From: Holophagaceae bacterium UBA1801
GTDB taxonomy: Bacteria > Acidobacteriota > Holophagae > Holophagales > Holophagaceae
Assembly (NCBI GenBank): GCA_002319925.1
Contig: DCFP01000038.1
Location: 925 to 30,118 of the forward strand
Direction: 5' to 3'
DNA: 29,194 nucleotides
The position numbers were made by a program, and so were the translations under genes. Below are positions 1-9,150 of this stretch, one piece after another. Position 1 is the stretch's first letter. Every line of letters starts with the position of its first letter. The notes under the pieces were generated by a model. That model had not been told where the DNA came from, searched no databases, and saw nothing but the letters and a program-made list of their open reading frames with translations.

Positions 1-864
1 CAGCCGGGCGGCCAGCTGACCATCACCACCGAAGTGGAGAATTTCCCCGGTTTCCACGAGGGCGTGATGGGGCCTTCACTTATGGACGAGATGCGGGAAC
101 AGGCGGTGCGGTTCGGAACGACCATCCTGGCCGAAACGGTCGTGAAGGCCGATCTCGGGCACCGGCCCTTCCGCATCTTCACGGACAAGGGCGAGTACAC
201 CTGCGATGCCTTGATCATCGCCACGGGTGCCTCCGCCAAGTGGATGGGCATCGGCAAGGACGAGGAGCTGAGCCGCAAGGGCGGTGGCGTCTCGGCCTGC
301 GCGACCTGCGACGGATTCTTCTACCGCGGCAAGGAGATCGCGGTGGTGGGCGGAGGCGACACGGCCCTGGAAGAGGCGACCTTCCTCACGAAGTTCGCCT
401 CTAAGGTCACGATCATCCACCGGCGGGACAGGCTGCGGGCTTCCAAGGCCATGCAGGAACGGGCGCTCAAGAACGACAAGATCCATTACGCCTGGAACAA
501 AGTGGTGGAGGACATCCAGACCCAGACTCAGGCCCTGCCCACGGGCGAGACCGTGGAGAAGATCCGGGCCTTGAAGCTCAAGGACACCGTGGATGGCGGC
601 TATTCGGAACTGCCCGTGGAAGGCCTCTTCGTCGCCATCGGCCACCAGCCGAACACCAGCCTGTTCCAGGGAGCACTGCCCATGGATGCCGCAGGTTACC
701 TGGAGGTCGAGAAGGGTTCGACCCGAACGCCCATCGAAGGCGTCTTCGCCGCCGGCGATGTCCAGGACCACACCTATCGCCAGGCCATCACCGCCGCCGG
801 ATCCGGTTGCATGGCCGCCATCGACGCAGAGCGCTGGCTGGCATCCCATGGATTGATAGAATAA
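1..864 (+). CDS. trxB: Thioredoxin reductase (NADPH), 3' part
   Basis: FAD-dependent disulfide reductase that passes electrons from NADPH to thioredoxin in the cytoplasm. The reading frame is open from base 1, so the N-terminal FAD-binding start lies outside the window; 287 codons are visible. The visible part begins with the family's G-G-Q-L-T...E-N-F-P-G-F segment. The redox-active CATC motif is encoded at 298-309, followed by the NADPH-binding G-G-G-D-T-A-L-E-E-A stretch and a positively charged H-R-R-D. The C-terminal G-V-F-A-A-G-D-V motif closes the FAD domain, and the TAA stop is at 862-864. The combination of CATC with the GGGDTALEEA loop is diagnostic for low-molecular-weight TrxB. 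It is probably the last gene of its unit, since about 90 bases separate it from the next gene. Confidence 0.96.
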   Translation, partial: QPGGQLTITTEVENFPGFHEGVMGPSLMDEMREQAVRFGTTILAETVVKADLGHRPFRIFTDKGEYTCDALIIATGASAKWMGIGKDEELSRKGGGVSACATCDGFFYRGKEIAVVGGGDTALEEATFLTKFASKVTIIHRRDRLRASKAMQERALKNDKIHYAWNKVVEDIQTQTQALPTGETVEKIRALKLKDTVDGGYSELPVEGLFVAIGHQPNTSLFQGALPMDAAGYLEVEKGSTRTPIEGVFAAGDVQDHTYRQAITAAGSGCMAAIDAERWLASHGLIE

Positions 865-953
865 ACCAGGCAATCGTCGCAGCCTATTCCGGGCCTAGTT
901 CGCTGGATATGGTAGTTTGAACCTGCCCACAATCCTCGGGATTCCCAAAACCC

Positions 954-2297
954 ATGAACATCGTTGCCATCACCCAGCACAGCGATCTGGTGGAACGCGT
1001 GAGGACGGCCTTTGAGGGTGCGGGACACCATGTCCGGGCCATCGCTGAACCTCTCCAGGCCCTGGCGCAGGAAGTCTGGAACGACGCCCAGCTCATCCTC
1101 GTGGACGCGGTGGGGGACCCCCTTGACGGCATCCACTTCAGCAAGCTCCTGCGGGGAGAGTCCCGCCTGCTGTTCCAGAACGTGCCCATCTTCCTCGTGT
1201 TCGAGAACATCACCGAGGTCGATCCCAGGATCCTCATCGAGACCGATGTGGACGGCTATCTGCATGCCGGCGATGGGCTCCAGCGAATCCTGAACGTACT
1301 GAGTCCCGCAGTCGAAGGGCATCTCGTGAGGAAGGACCTGACCAAGGTTCCCGTGCTCGCCTCCGGTCTTTCGGATGCCCTCAATCAGCGGATCAGCAAG
1401 CTGGTAGACCACTTCGGCTTTGAACTCCAGACCTGTCCAGTGGAGGACCTGGCTGCGCGCCAGGAGAAGCAGCCGGCCCCCATCCTGCTGCTGGGACTGG
1501 ATCCCTCGGGTGAACGGACCCTGGCCACCCTGCACGCCATGCAGGAACATCCCCACAGCCCCTACGTCATCCTCATCGGCAAGTTTCCCAACGAAGGCCT
1601 CCAGCGGATGCTCATCTTCGCCGGGGGCATGGACTGGGTGCCGCTCCCGCTCTCCAATCCGCTCCTGCTCCACGCCTGCCGCCGCGGCATGGAATGGATC
1701 CACATCAAGCGGGTGCACCGGGAGTTCCAGGCCCAGCTCAACGACATGCACGAGCGCCGCGTGCTGCTGGAAATGGAAACCTCCTCGCTGCGCAGCGAAG
1801 TGCTGACTGATCCACTGACGGAGCTCCTCAACCGCCGCGCCTTCAACCAGAACCTGGAGCTGGCCATCAACCAGTGGGAACGGCATCACCGGCCCTTCGT
1901 ACTCATCTTCGGTGACATCGACTACTTCAAGCTCATCAACGACCGCTTCGGACACCCCGTGGGGGACCAGGTCCTGAAGATCCTGGCGGACCGGATCCGT
2001 AGTACCCTGCGCCGTTCCGATCTGGCCTTCCGCATCGGCGGCGAAGAATTCGCCATCATCCTCATGGAAACAGGCCTCCAGGCAGGCGCCGAGGTTGCGG
2101 ACAAGCTGCGGCGCAAGATCGACGAGAACCCCATCCACCTGGAGACCGGCCAGTCCATCTTCCCAACCGTGAGCTTCGGCGTGGGTGCCCCCGGCGACAT
2201 GGACGCCAACGCCCTCTGCACCGCCGTCGACGAAGCCCTCTATATCGCCAAGAACAAAGGCCGGAACCGCATCGAAGTGGTGATGCAGCAGAAATGA
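954..2297 (+). CDS. Diguanylate cyclase with two degenerate receiver-like domains
   Basis: A 447-aa soluble protein predicted to make the second messenger c-di-GMP from two GTP. Residues 1 to about 117 look like a response-regulator receiver with Asp51 at the phosphoacceptor position, but the acidic pocket pair and the conserved lysine (K-P-F) are missing. Residues about 125-270 look like a second, even less conserved receiver fold. A short coiled-coil-like linker leads to the GGDEF domain (about 285-447), with D-P-L-T-E-L-L-N-R-R at its start. The active-site GGEEF is at residues 362-366. An RxxD inhibitory site (RRSD, 353-356) sits exactly five residues before it, so product feedback inhibition is expected. 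There are no membrane segments. The Shine-Dalgarno before ATG 954 is weak. The catalytic call is firm; the input signal is unknown, and phosphorylation of the receivers looks unlikely. Confidence 0.92.
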   Translation: MNIVAITQHSDLVERVRTAFEGAGHHVRAIAEPLQALAQEVWNDAQLILVDAVGDPLDGIHFSKLLRGESRLLFQNVPIFLVFENITEVDPRILIETDVDGYLHAGDGLQRILNVLSPAVEGHLVRKDLTKVPVLASGLSDALNQRISKLVDHFGFELQTCPVEDLAARQEKQPAPILLLGLDPSGERTLATLHAMQEHPHSPYVILIGKFPNEGLQRMLIFAGGMDWVPLPLSNPLLLHACRRGMEWIHIKRVHREFQAQLNDMHERRVLLEMETSSLRSEVLTDPLTELLNRRAFNQNLELAINQWERHHRPFVLIFGDIDYFKLINDRFGHPVGDQVLKILADRIRSTLRRSDLAFRIGGEEFAIILMETGLQAGAEVADKLRRKIDENPIHLETGQSIFPTVSFGVGAPGDMDANALCTAVDEALYIAKNKGRNRIEVVMQQK

Positions 2298-2312
2298 TGT
2301 AGCTCTGGTGGT

Positions 2313-2341
2313 CCACGGGACAGACCCCAGCGGTCTCGTGG
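2313..2341. terminator. Hairpin between convergent genes
   Basis: CCACGGGAC (2313-2321) pairs with GTCTCGTGG (2333-2341): nine base pairs including one G-T, with an 11-base loop. It fills the space between the end of the diguanylate cyclase gene and the stop codon of lptD on the other strand. It has no U-tract in either direction, so it may be only an mRNA 3'-end stabiliser. Confidence 0.4.
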
Positions 2342-4633
2342 TCAGTGGCTGAACAACGTGAAGTCCCCCAGGGACTTCAGGGAGATCACGAATTCGATCT
2401 TGTTCTCCCGGGAGATGCTGCTGACGGCGTTCAGGGCGGAGTGGGTGTAGCGAACGGAATAGGCCACGCAGGGGGTCACGTAGGTGAGGCCCACCTGGGC
2501 GGACACGATGGTGCTGTAGTCGTAGTTGGCGTTGGCCTCGAGCCGGAGCCGGTCGTCCCAGAAGCGCTGCATGGCGGCCAGCTGGATGCCGTGCTGGCGG
2601 ATGAGCAGGCTGTTGATGGCCGTGGAGAAGAAGGCGAGGCTGTACTGGCCACCGAAGTCGGTGCCCACGTTCACGGTCAGAGAGTTGTCCGTGTGCTTCT
2701 CCTCGAGATCGGAAGTGGCCTTGTAGGAGATGCGGATCTTGTCGGTGGGCTGGGCGTCGAGCTCGGTCTCGATGGTCGTCCACCCCTTCTCGTAGCGCCC
2801 GTCCGCCAGGAGGATGGGCCGGAAATGGTACTTCGAGGAGATCTTCCATCGCACGAGATCAGAGAAAAAGCTGGCCGAGGTGGACCGTCCCATGAGGTGC
2901 TGCATGAAGCCGATCTCGAGGCTCCGCTCGCCCATGGCACTGCCGCCCGCGCCGGGCCGGGAATCCACATCGTCGAACCGGGGGATCTCAGCATCCGCCG
3001 AGGAGCTGGAGGTCTCGGTGAAGGCGACGAAGGGTTCCACCAGGTGCTTCAGGTCGCCGGAATATTTCCAGAAATGCAGGTCCTCATACGTGCGGCCGAT
3101 GGGCGGCCCGGAGAGTTTGAAACGTCCCGAGAGCAGGGAACGGTCGATGGCCTTGCCGTCCACCAGGAACTGGTTGAAGGAGGGATCCAGGGTGCTGCCC
3201 ACCGCCGTCTGCGGCGTATAGAGGGGTTCGCGCAGGGAGGCGTCGTAAGCGGTGTAGCGTGCCAGGGTCTCCACATCGGCGCGGAAAGGTCCCCACTGCC
3301 CCAGTCTTCCGTAAAGCCGGGTGTAGACATCGGCCCGGTTCCAGGTGTACGAGGAGTCGGGAATGGTATCGACGTCGGGCGTCTCCAGTCGATAGGCCAT
3401 GCGGCCGGCGCTGACTCCCGCGTCGAAATACAGCAGCCCTACACCAATGGGATACAAGCGGCTCTGGATCGTGGGGAAGGTCTGCTTCTCCAGGACGGAG
3501 GGCGAGTAGGTCGAGAAGTAGCTGCGCTGATCCGAGGCCGCGACGCTGAAGTTGGCGAAGGAGAAGCTCTTGCCGAGGTACAGGCTGCTATTGAAGTAGT
3601 TGCCGCCGAAATCGCCGACTCTCCGGCCATAATCCGATTCCAGCAGGCTATCCGATGCGTGGTTCAGATCCGCGGAGAACTGCCAGCCATCCTCGCGCTT
3701 CCAGAGATCCCGGAACTGATAGGCGTAGCGGTATTCGCCATCGGTGGACTGGTGGATGTACTCCGCGCTGAGGCTGCCCTCGTGGGTGGGTTCCGGATGC
3801 CAGCGGAGCTCCGCGGCCCACAGGGGATTCTCCTTCTGGTGGAATTCCGGCTCGAAGGTCACGTCCGCGGAGTTGCCCAGGGTCTGGAAGTACGGCAGCG
3901 CCAGGGTGACACCCAGCACGTTCGAATACTTCGGCAGGGTCGGCAACAGGCCCGAGGAGCGGGCCTCCTTGGCCGGATAGGTGCCCCAGGGCAGATAGAG
4001 CAGTGGCACGGGGCCGACGTACATCTTGGCGTTGTGGAAGGTGGCGAAATGATCCAGGTTGAGGCTCAGCTTCGACATGGTCAGGGACCAGCCGGGCTGC
4101 TCCTGGGCGCAGGAAGTCACCTTCACGTCCTGGAAATTCCAGCGCTTCAGGGTGTTGAAGGAAGCCTCGCCGGCCTTCAGGGTCCAGCTCGGATCGAATT
4201 CCAGTTCCAGAGCCCAGGCCTCGCCCGTACGCTGGCGCCAGTCCATCTTCAGCCGCTCGGCGCGCAGACGCAGCCCCTGTGCCTCGAGCCGGATATGGCC
4301 CTCGGCCTCGACCAGGTTCGTCTTGGGGTTGTAGTGGATCTTGTCCGCCACCAGCAGCAGGTCCGCACTCTGCAAACCGCCGCGCTGGATGGACCACCCG
4401 CTCGAGTCGTTCTGCACCTGCTCGCCGCGGTAATGCAGGGGCTCCGTGGAGCCTTCGGTGGTCACCATGGGCAGGGGCCGGTAGGGCAGCAGCTCCGCGA
4501 AATCGGGACCTTCGCTGATCTCCGGAGCGGGCGCGATCCCGGGCAAGAAAGGCATGGATTGCGCAGCCAGCATGAAGGAAAGGGAGCCGAGGAGCCCATG
4601 GCGCAACCCGCGCGCCAGGGTGCGCGGACCCAC
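2342..4633 (-). CDS. lptD: LPS assembly protein LptD
   Basis: Outer-membrane beta-barrel that inserts lipopolysaccharide into the outer leaflet at the end of the Lpt bridge. The protein has 763 residues from a GTG start at 4633, close to usual LptD length. It opens with a basic, hydrophobic stretch ending near L-A-A-Q-S that fits a signal peptide. An OstA/LptA-like beta-taco domain follows (about residues 80-200, containing Y-N-P-K-T-N-L-V-E-A-E-G). Next is the family hallmark V-P-L-L-Y-L-P-W-G-T-Y-P, then S-G-L-L-P-T and L-P-Y-F at the barrel start. The remaining ~500 residues alternate like beta-strands, rich in aromatic residues. It lies 48 bases downstream of the RNase E gene on the same strand and is probably co-transcribed. 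The start is uncertain because the frame is open further upstream without a better initiation codon. Confidence 0.93.
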   Translation of the reverse strand: MGPRTLARGLRHGLLGSLSFMLAAQSMPFLPGIAPAPEISEGPDFAELLPYRPLPMVTTEGSTEPLHYRGEQVQNDSSGWSIQRGGLQSADLLLVADKIHYNPKTNLVEAEGHIRLEAQGLRLRAERLKMDWRQRTGEAWALELEFDPSWTLKAGEASFNTLKRWNFQDVKVTSCAQEQPGWSLTMSKLSLNLDHFATFHNAKMYVGPVPLLYLPWGTYPAKEARSSGLLPTLPKYSNVLGVTLALPYFQTLGNSADVTFEPEFHQKENPLWAAELRWHPEPTHEGSLSAEYIHQSTDGEYRYAYQFRDLWKREDGWQFSADLNHASDSLLESDYGRRVGDFGGNYFNSSLYLGKSFSFANFSVAASDQRSYFSTYSPSVLEKQTFPTIQSRLYPIGVGLLYFDAGVSAGRMAYRLETPDVDTIPDSSYTWNRADVYTRLYGRLGQWGPFRADVETLARYTAYDASLREPLYTPQTAVGSTLDPSFNQFLVDGKAIDRSLLSGRFKLSGPPIGRTYEDLHFWKYSGDLKHLVEPFVAFTETSSSSADAEIPRFDDVDSRPGAGGSAMGERSLEIGFMQHLMGRSTSASFFSDLVRWKISSKYHFRPILLADGRYEKGWTTIETELDAQPTDKIRISYKATSDLEEKHTDNSLTVNVGTDFGGQYSLAFFSTAINSLLIRQHGIQLAAMQRFWDDRLRLEANANYDYSTIVSAQVGLTYVTPCVAYSVRYTHSALNAVSSISRENKIEFVISLKSLGDFTLFSH

Positions 4634-4681
4634 ATGGCAGGCCTCGGCTTGGAGCCAATCCTTGATGGTCAGGAGATCACC

Positions 4682-6868
4682 TCAGGCCTTGGACTTGGCG
4701 CCGCGCGCCCGGGGTTTGGGGGATGCGGCGGGAGCATCCTCGCTGGCCGCGGTCTCCTTCTTCTTGCGCCCCCGTTTCGGTGCGGGCTTCTCCTCCTTGG
4801 CGGGCTCCGCTTGCACTTCGGGCAAGGGCTTGAGGCGCGGGCGGCCGCGCTTCTTGGGCGCAAGCGCGGTCTGCGTTTCAGGTTCCGATGCCGCCGCAGT
4901 GACGGGCGACGCGCCCAGCAGCTTGGGACGCGGAATCGGCGTCAACAGATCCGCCAACAGATCGGCAGTCAGAACGGGAGGTTCGGGCAGAGGCTCGGGT
5001 ACCGGCGCAGGCGCCACTTCCACCACTGGACTTGGCATCTCATCCGCCTTCGCGGGTTCGTGCTTACGGCCCCGGTGATGGCGCGAGGGGCGCCCGGCGC
5101 CGCGTTCACTGGGGGATTCGGGAGCCGCTTCCGCGGACTTCAGGTCCTCGGCCCTCAGTTCGTCCTCGGGCTTCACGCTCTCGAACAGGGCGCGCAGGCG
5201 TTCGCGCTCGCCCAGGGCGGCGCGCTGAGCGTCACGGCGGTCGTACTTGATCTCGCCTTCGGGAACGTGCGCGGGTGATGCCTTCGCTTCATCACCCAGA
5301 GCCTTCTCGAAGGAGATGGGCGAATCGCCGCTCAGCACCACAGTCTCATCCTCGGTCTCCCGGGGACGCTCCACGGGCCGGGTGGCGGGCCGCTCGGGCT
5401 CCTCCTCGCGGCGCTCGATCTCGGCCGTCATCTCGCCGTAGCCCGTCTCGGGGTCCGCCAGAATGACGATCTGGGTCTCGTGCAGGCTTTCCAGTTCCAC
5501 CAGGTCCTTGCGCTTCTGGTTCAGCACCGCCATGGCGATGGTGGGAGCCAGCTTCACCCGGATGGACTGGATGGCCTCGCGGCAGAGGATGGCCTTCACG
5601 CGGCGCACCACGCTCAACACCAGCGATTCCAGGTTCTTCACCTGGCCTGTGCCCTGGCACATGGGGCAGGTCTCGTGGGTGACGTGCTGGATGGAGGGCC
5701 GGATGCGCTGGCGGGTCATGACCAGCACACCGAAGCGATTGATCTTGCCCACCTCCATGCGGGCCTTGTCTTCCTTCAGGCATTCCACTAGGCGGTCCTG
5801 CACGGCGCGGTTGTTGCCTTCGCGCTTCATGTCGATGAAGTCGATGACCACGAGGCCGGCGAGATCGCGCAGGCGCAGCTGGCGCGCCACTTCCTCCGCG
5901 GCTTCCATGTTGGTCTTGAAGGCCATGTCCTCCACACCGTCGCCGGAGGTCTTGCCGGAGTTCACATCGATGGCCACGAGGGCCTCGGTCTGATCGATGA
6001 CCAGCGCGCCGCCCGAGGGCAGCGAGACCTTGCGGGCGTAGATCCGGTCGATCTGTTCCTCGGTCTGGAACTTGGAGAACAACGGCTTCTTGCCCACGTA
6101 GTGCTTCAGTACCTGCTCGAACTGCGGCATGGTGCGCTTGAAGAACCCCTGGGCCTGATGGAAGGTGTCGATGTCGTCGATGTAGACCTCTTCCATATCG
6201 GAACTGAAGCAGTCCCGAAGGGTGCGCGTGACGACGTCGTCCTCCTGCCACGCGAGGCCCGGTCCCTGCCGGCGGCGGTACCGCGATTGCACTTCCTTGT
6301 AGGTGTCCAGAAGGTAATCCAGATCCCGCTGGAAGTCCTCCTTGGTGACGCCCAGGGAGGCCGTGCGCACAATGACGCCGAAGTTCTTCGGGATGTCCAG
6401 CTCATCGATGAGGCGCTTGAAGTATTCGCGCTCCTCGCGGCTTTCGATCTTGCGGCTGATGCCGTTCAGCGGATTGCCGGGGGTCAGCACCAGGTAGCGG
6501 CCGGGCAGACTGATCTGGGCGGTCATCATGGCGCCCTTGGTGCCCAGCTCCTCGCGCACGGCCTGGACCATGATCTCCTGGTCCCGGTTGAGCAAGTCCT
6601 GGATGCGGCCCCGTCGGCCGTCGGGGCTTACCAGATCCCGGGGCAGTTCGCCGATGGGCAGGAAGCCGTTCTTCTGGCCGCCGTAGTGCACGAAGGCGGC
6701 CTGCAGGCTTGCATCCACCCGGACGATCTTGGCCTTGTAGATGTTGCCTTTGATCTTTTCGTTGTGGACGGACTCGATGTCGAAATCGGAAAGGACGCTG
6801 TCCACGAGCGTCGCCACGCGGATTTCCTCCGTATCCGTGGCATTGATGAGCATGACTTTTCTTGTCAA
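4682..6868 (-). CDS. rne: Ribonuclease E/G family endoribonuclease with C-terminal tail
   Basis: Endoribonuclease that starts mRNA decay and processes rRNA and tRNA. The protein has 728 residues. The start resembles RNase E (M-L-I-N-A-T...E-E-I-R-V-A), followed by an S1 RNA-binding domain (about 39-120). The catalytic Mg2+ aspartates are visible as Asp301 (A-I-D-V-N-S-G-K) and Asp343/Asp346 (V-I-D-F-I-D-M-K). The zinc-link cysteines are Cys401 and Cys404 (CPMC), numbered almost as in E. coli RNase E. After about residue 490 the chain becomes a low-complexity tail rich in Pro, Glu, Lys and Arg, ending in basic K-K-R-G-R-type patches; such tails act as RNA or degradosome scaffolds. I chose the TTG start at 6868 because AGGAGA stands six bases upstream and the N-terminus then matches the family; ATG 6853 lacks a good ribosome site. 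The paralogue RNase G is shorter and lacks a tail. Confidence 0.94.
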   Translation of the reverse strand: MTRKVMLINATDTEEIRVATLVDSVLSDFDIESVHNEKIKGNIYKAKIVRVDASLQAAFVHYGGQKNGFLPIGELPRDLVSPDGRRGRIQDLLNRDQEIMVQAVREELGTKGAMMTAQISLPGRYLVLTPGNPLNGISRKIESREEREYFKRLIDELDIPKNFGVIVRTASLGVTKEDFQRDLDYLLDTYKEVQSRYRRRQGPGLAWQEDDVVTRTLRDCFSSDMEEVYIDDIDTFHQAQGFFKRTMPQFEQVLKHYVGKKPLFSKFQTEEQIDRIYARKVSLPSGGALVIDQTEALVAIDVNSGKTSGDGVEDMAFKTNMEAAEEVARQLRLRDLAGLVVIDFIDMKREGNNRAVQDRLVECLKEDKARMEVGKINRFGVLVMTRQRIRPSIQHVTHETCPMCQGTGQVKNLESLVLSVVRRVKAILCREAIQSIRVKLAPTIAMAVLNQKRKDLVELESLHETQIVILADPETGYGEMTAEIERREEEPERPATRPVERPRETEDETVVLSGDSPISFEKALGDEAKASPAHVPEGEIKYDRRDAQRAALGERERLRALFESVKPEDELRAEDLKSAEAAPESPSERGAGRPSRHHRGRKHEPAKADEMPSPVVEVAPAPVPEPLPEPPVLTADLLADLLTPIPRPKLLGASPVTAAASEPETQTALAPKKRGRPRLKPLPEVQAEPAKEEKPAPKRGRKKKETAASEDAPAASPKPRARGAKSKA

Positions 6869-7268
6869 ATGATTCTCCTGGGGATAGGGCGGATGCGCAC
6901 GTCCTGCGATCCGTCTTCCGAAATAGTTAAGGATGGGAATGAGGTTTGATTTTCAACACGTCGCAGGTATTTCCTGGAAATCCTGTGGAACGAGAAGTTC
7001 ACCAGCGTGACGCGATAGGAGCCGGTCAACTCTGGCTTTTGAGGCATTGTCACAGGGAGGCGCGGCCACGGCAAGGGGTGTGGCCTCCATATCCCCCTTT
7101 TTCCTACTCTAAGAACCATTCTTGAACCTCTTTCTCCGCGCAAACCGTCTTCATCCGCAACTGATGTAATCGCAGAAGAACGGCCGGAAGTTTAGCGGAT
7201 CAGTATTTCAGCTTCGTAAATTCTCTGTGACAAGGCAAACTTGTAGGGTTTGCTATCGCGGAGCATAC
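6869..7268. other. 400-base divergent intergenic region
   Basis: Separates the leftward RNase E gene from the rightward DUF47-pit operon, so promoters for both should lie here. AGGAGA at about 6875-6880 (minus strand) is the RNase E ribosome site; GGAG at 7259-7262 serves the DUF47 gene. The DNA is more AT-rich than the flanks near 6920-6960 and 7190-7260. RNase E genes often have long autoregulated leaders, and the spacing allows one. I see no convincing -35/-10 pair, Pho box or RNA gene. A 92-codon minus-strand open frame here (6865-7143) shows no protein-like features. Confidence 0.5.
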
Positions 7269-7916
7269 ATGTCCCTAAATGCGATCCTTCGCTGGCTGAA
7301 ACCCCATGAAATGGTCTTTTTCGATCTGCTGGAAGGTTCTGCCGAAAACATCTATCACGCCACACTGCACTTCGACCGGGAGATCCGCACCGGCGACCCG
7401 GAGCGCTGGCCCGAACTCCGCCGGCAGATGAAGGAGTATGAGCACCAGGGAGACGAGTTCACCCATCAGGTCATCGACCGCCTGGACACGACCTTCGTGA
7501 CCCCCATCGAGCGCGAAGACATCCTGGCCCTGGCCCACTCCCTGGATGACGTCGTGGATCTTTTGGACGCCATCTGCGAACGTCTGGTCCTCTACCGCAT
7601 CCTCGAGATCCATCCGGCTGTGAAGGAGATCAGCTCCCTGGCCGTGGAAGGGGCCCACGAGCTGACCTACCTGATCCGCAGCCTGCGGAACATGTCCGAC
7701 ACCCAGGAGATCCGCCTGCACATCCGCCGCGTGCACGTCCTGGAGAACCAGGCCGATTCCGTCTACCACGCCGCCCTTTCCGAGCTGTTCAACGATCCCA
7801 AGGATCCCGTGCTGCTCATGAAGTGGAAGGAACTGTTCGACCTCATCGAAGACGCCACCGACCGCATCGAACTGGTGGCGAAGGTCGTGGGTTCCACCGT
7901 CATGAGAAACGCCTGA
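7269..7916 (+). CDS. DUF47 (UPF0111) PhoU-like protein, Pit accessory
   Basis: A 215-residue, all-helical protein of the DUF47/PhoU-like family, usually encoded beside Pit phosphate permeases and thought to modulate them. Typical features are the L-K-P-H-E-M-V-F-F-D-L-L start, the acidic segment Y-E-H-Q-G-D-E-F-T-H-Q near residue 60, F-V-T-P-I-E-R-E-D-I, and L-D-D-V-V-D-L-L-D-A. These acidic E/D-rich helices bind metal in PhoU relatives. The frame extends upstream to a GTG at 7227, but ATG 7269 has GGAG seven bases before it and matches the usual family N-terminus. The stop is four bases before the Pit start, so the two are almost certainly co-translated. No signal peptide or membrane span is seen; it is cytoplasmic. 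Confidence 0.92.
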   Translation: MSLNAILRWLKPHEMVFFDLLEGSAENIYHATLHFDREIRTGDPERWPELRRQMKEYEHQGDEFTHQVIDRLDTTFVTPIEREDILALAHSLDDVVDLLDAICERLVLYRILEIHPAVKEISSLAVEGAHELTYLIRSLRNMSDTQEIRLHIRRVHVLENQADSVYHAALSELFNDPKDPVLLMKWKELFDLIEDATDRIELVAKVVGSTVMRNA

Positions 7917-7920
7917 TCCC

Positions 7921-8922
7921 ATGAGTATTCTGCTTCCCCTTGGTTTCATCGTATTTCTCTCCCTGGGCTTCGACTACATCAACGGGTTCCACGACACCGC
8001 CAACGCCATCGCGACCGTGGTTTCCACGGGCGTGCTTTCCGCCCGGAACGCCATTCTCATGGCCGGAGTTCTCAATTTTGGCGGCGCCCTCATGGGATCG
8101 GCCGTGGCCATCACCATCGCCAAAGGCATCGCCGATTCACAGCAAGTAGTGCCCGCCGTGATCGTTTCCGCCCTCCTGGCAGCCATATCATGGAACCTGA
8201 TCACCTGGTACTTCGGCATCCCATCCAGCTCCAGCCATGCCCTTGTGGGAGGCCTTTCCGGCGCAGTTGTGGCCCATGCGGGCAGTGGAGCCCTGCATAC
8301 GACCAAGCTCAAGGAAGTGGCGACCTTCCTGGTCGTCTCCCCTGTGCTCGGCCTGCTCCTTGGCATGATCCTGATCGTGGCGATCCTGTGGATCTGCCGC
8401 AGGGTGGCCAGCAGTCGGGTCAACGTAGCCTTCCGAAAACTGCAATTGGTATCAGCGGCGACCATGGCCTTTGCCCACGGCACGAACGATGCGCAAAAAG
8501 CCATGGGCATCATCGCCCTGGCGCTGATCACCTACGGCAAACTGTTCGTCCATGGGAACCAGGTGTCTGTGCCCGTCTGGGTGAAGCTGGCCTGCGCCAC
8601 GGCCATGGGTCTAGGCACCATGTCCGGCGGCTGGAAGATCATCAAGACCATGGGCAGCAAGATCGTGAAACTGAGGCCCATCCATGGTTTCGCCGCCGAG
8701 ACCAGCTCGGCCATCGTACTGCTGACCACCGCTCATTTCGGCATTCCCGTGTCCACGACGCACGTCATCAGCGGCGCCATTATGGGTGTCGGCACCAGCA
8801 TGAACGCCTCCGCCGTGCGCTGGGGCGTGGCCGGCAACATCCTGGTGGCCTGGGTCCTGACGATCCCAGTCAGCGCGCTCCTGGCAGCGGGCTTCCTGAA
8901 AATCGTTGCGCCCTGTTTCTAG
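7921..8922 (+). CDS. pit: Pit-family inorganic phosphate permease
   Basis: Low-affinity phosphate (metal-phosphate) symporter in the inner membrane. 333 residues with about ten hydrophobic spans. Both PiT signature repeats are clear: G-F-H-D-T-A-N-A-I-A at residues 22-31 with V-S-T-G after it, and A-H-G-T-N-D-A-Q-K-A-M-G near residue 185. The paired G-I-P-S-S-S-S-H-A-L and G-I-P-V-S-T-T-H-V-I segments are also present. It follows the DUF47 gene with a four-base gap; this pair is a widespread module. A hydrophilic loop lies after the second repeat (K-I-V-K-L-R-P-I-H-G-F-A-A-E), as in prokaryotic Pit proteins. Sulfate is an alternative substrate in a few homologues, but the DUF47 partner favours phosphate. 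Confidence 0.95.
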   Translation: MSILLPLGFIVFLSLGFDYINGFHDTANAIATVVSTGVLSARNAILMAGVLNFGGALMGSAVAITIAKGIADSQQVVPAVIVSALLAAISWNLITWYFGIPSSSSHALVGGLSGAVVAHAGSGALHTTKLKEVATFLVVSPVLGLLLGMILIVAILWICRRVASSRVNVAFRKLQLVSAATMAFAHGTNDAQKAMGIIALALITYGKLFVHGNQVSVPVWVKLACATAMGLGTMSGGWKIIKTMGSKIVKLRPIHGFAAETSSAIVLLTTAHFGIPVSTTHVISGAIMGVGTSMNASAVRWGVAGNILVAWVLTIPVSALLAAGFLKIVAPCF

Positions 8923-8946
8923 CGCTGATCAAACACTAGAAAACGG

Positions 8947-9113
8947 GAACCGCGAACACGCGCGGAGGCGCCCCCGGGCGCTCGCGAAAAATTGAAATGT
9001 GTATCCGCGATCCCTGGGCGTTCTGACCTACTCGCTACGCAAGGTTGATTCGATTCAAGAGCCGAATACCCTTCGTGCCCGCCTGAAGGCGGATTCGCGT
9101 ACTTTCGCGGTTC
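8947..9113. repeat. Long imperfect inverted repeat between genes
   Basis: GAACCGCGAA (8947-8956) is the exact reverse complement of TTCGCGGTTC (9104-9113). The bases just inside both arms also match partly (ACACGCGCGGA against AGTACGCGAATCC). Inside are two smaller GC hairpins: GCGCC-CCCG-GGCGC near 8971-8984 and CCGCC-TGAA-GGCGG at 9079-9092. It lies just after pit and encodes nothing recognisable. Similar palindromic fillers occur at three other gaps of this window. Confidence 0.6.
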
Positions 9114-9150
9114 TTCTCTTTTTCTTTGACCTTCCGCGGATGGCGGCACA

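Noticed and set aside
774..2849. 691-codon open frame on the minus strand
   Set aside because: It runs antisense through trxB, the GGDEF gene and into lptD; no recognisable motif, and the sense genes are certain.
2345..5278. 977-codon open frame on the plus strand
   Set aside because: It is antisense to lptD and the RNase E gene, whose motifs are unmistakable. The frame has the biased composition typical of a GC-rich shadow and no domains.
6865..7143. 92-codon minus-strand frame upstream of the RNase E gene
   Set aside because: No ribosome site, no family resemblance, and it covers the expected leader and promoter region.
7180..7268. Pho box upstream of the DUF47-pit operon
   Set aside because: I looked for two CTGTCAT-like half sites 11 bases apart; only an isolated TGTGACA occurs, which is not enough.
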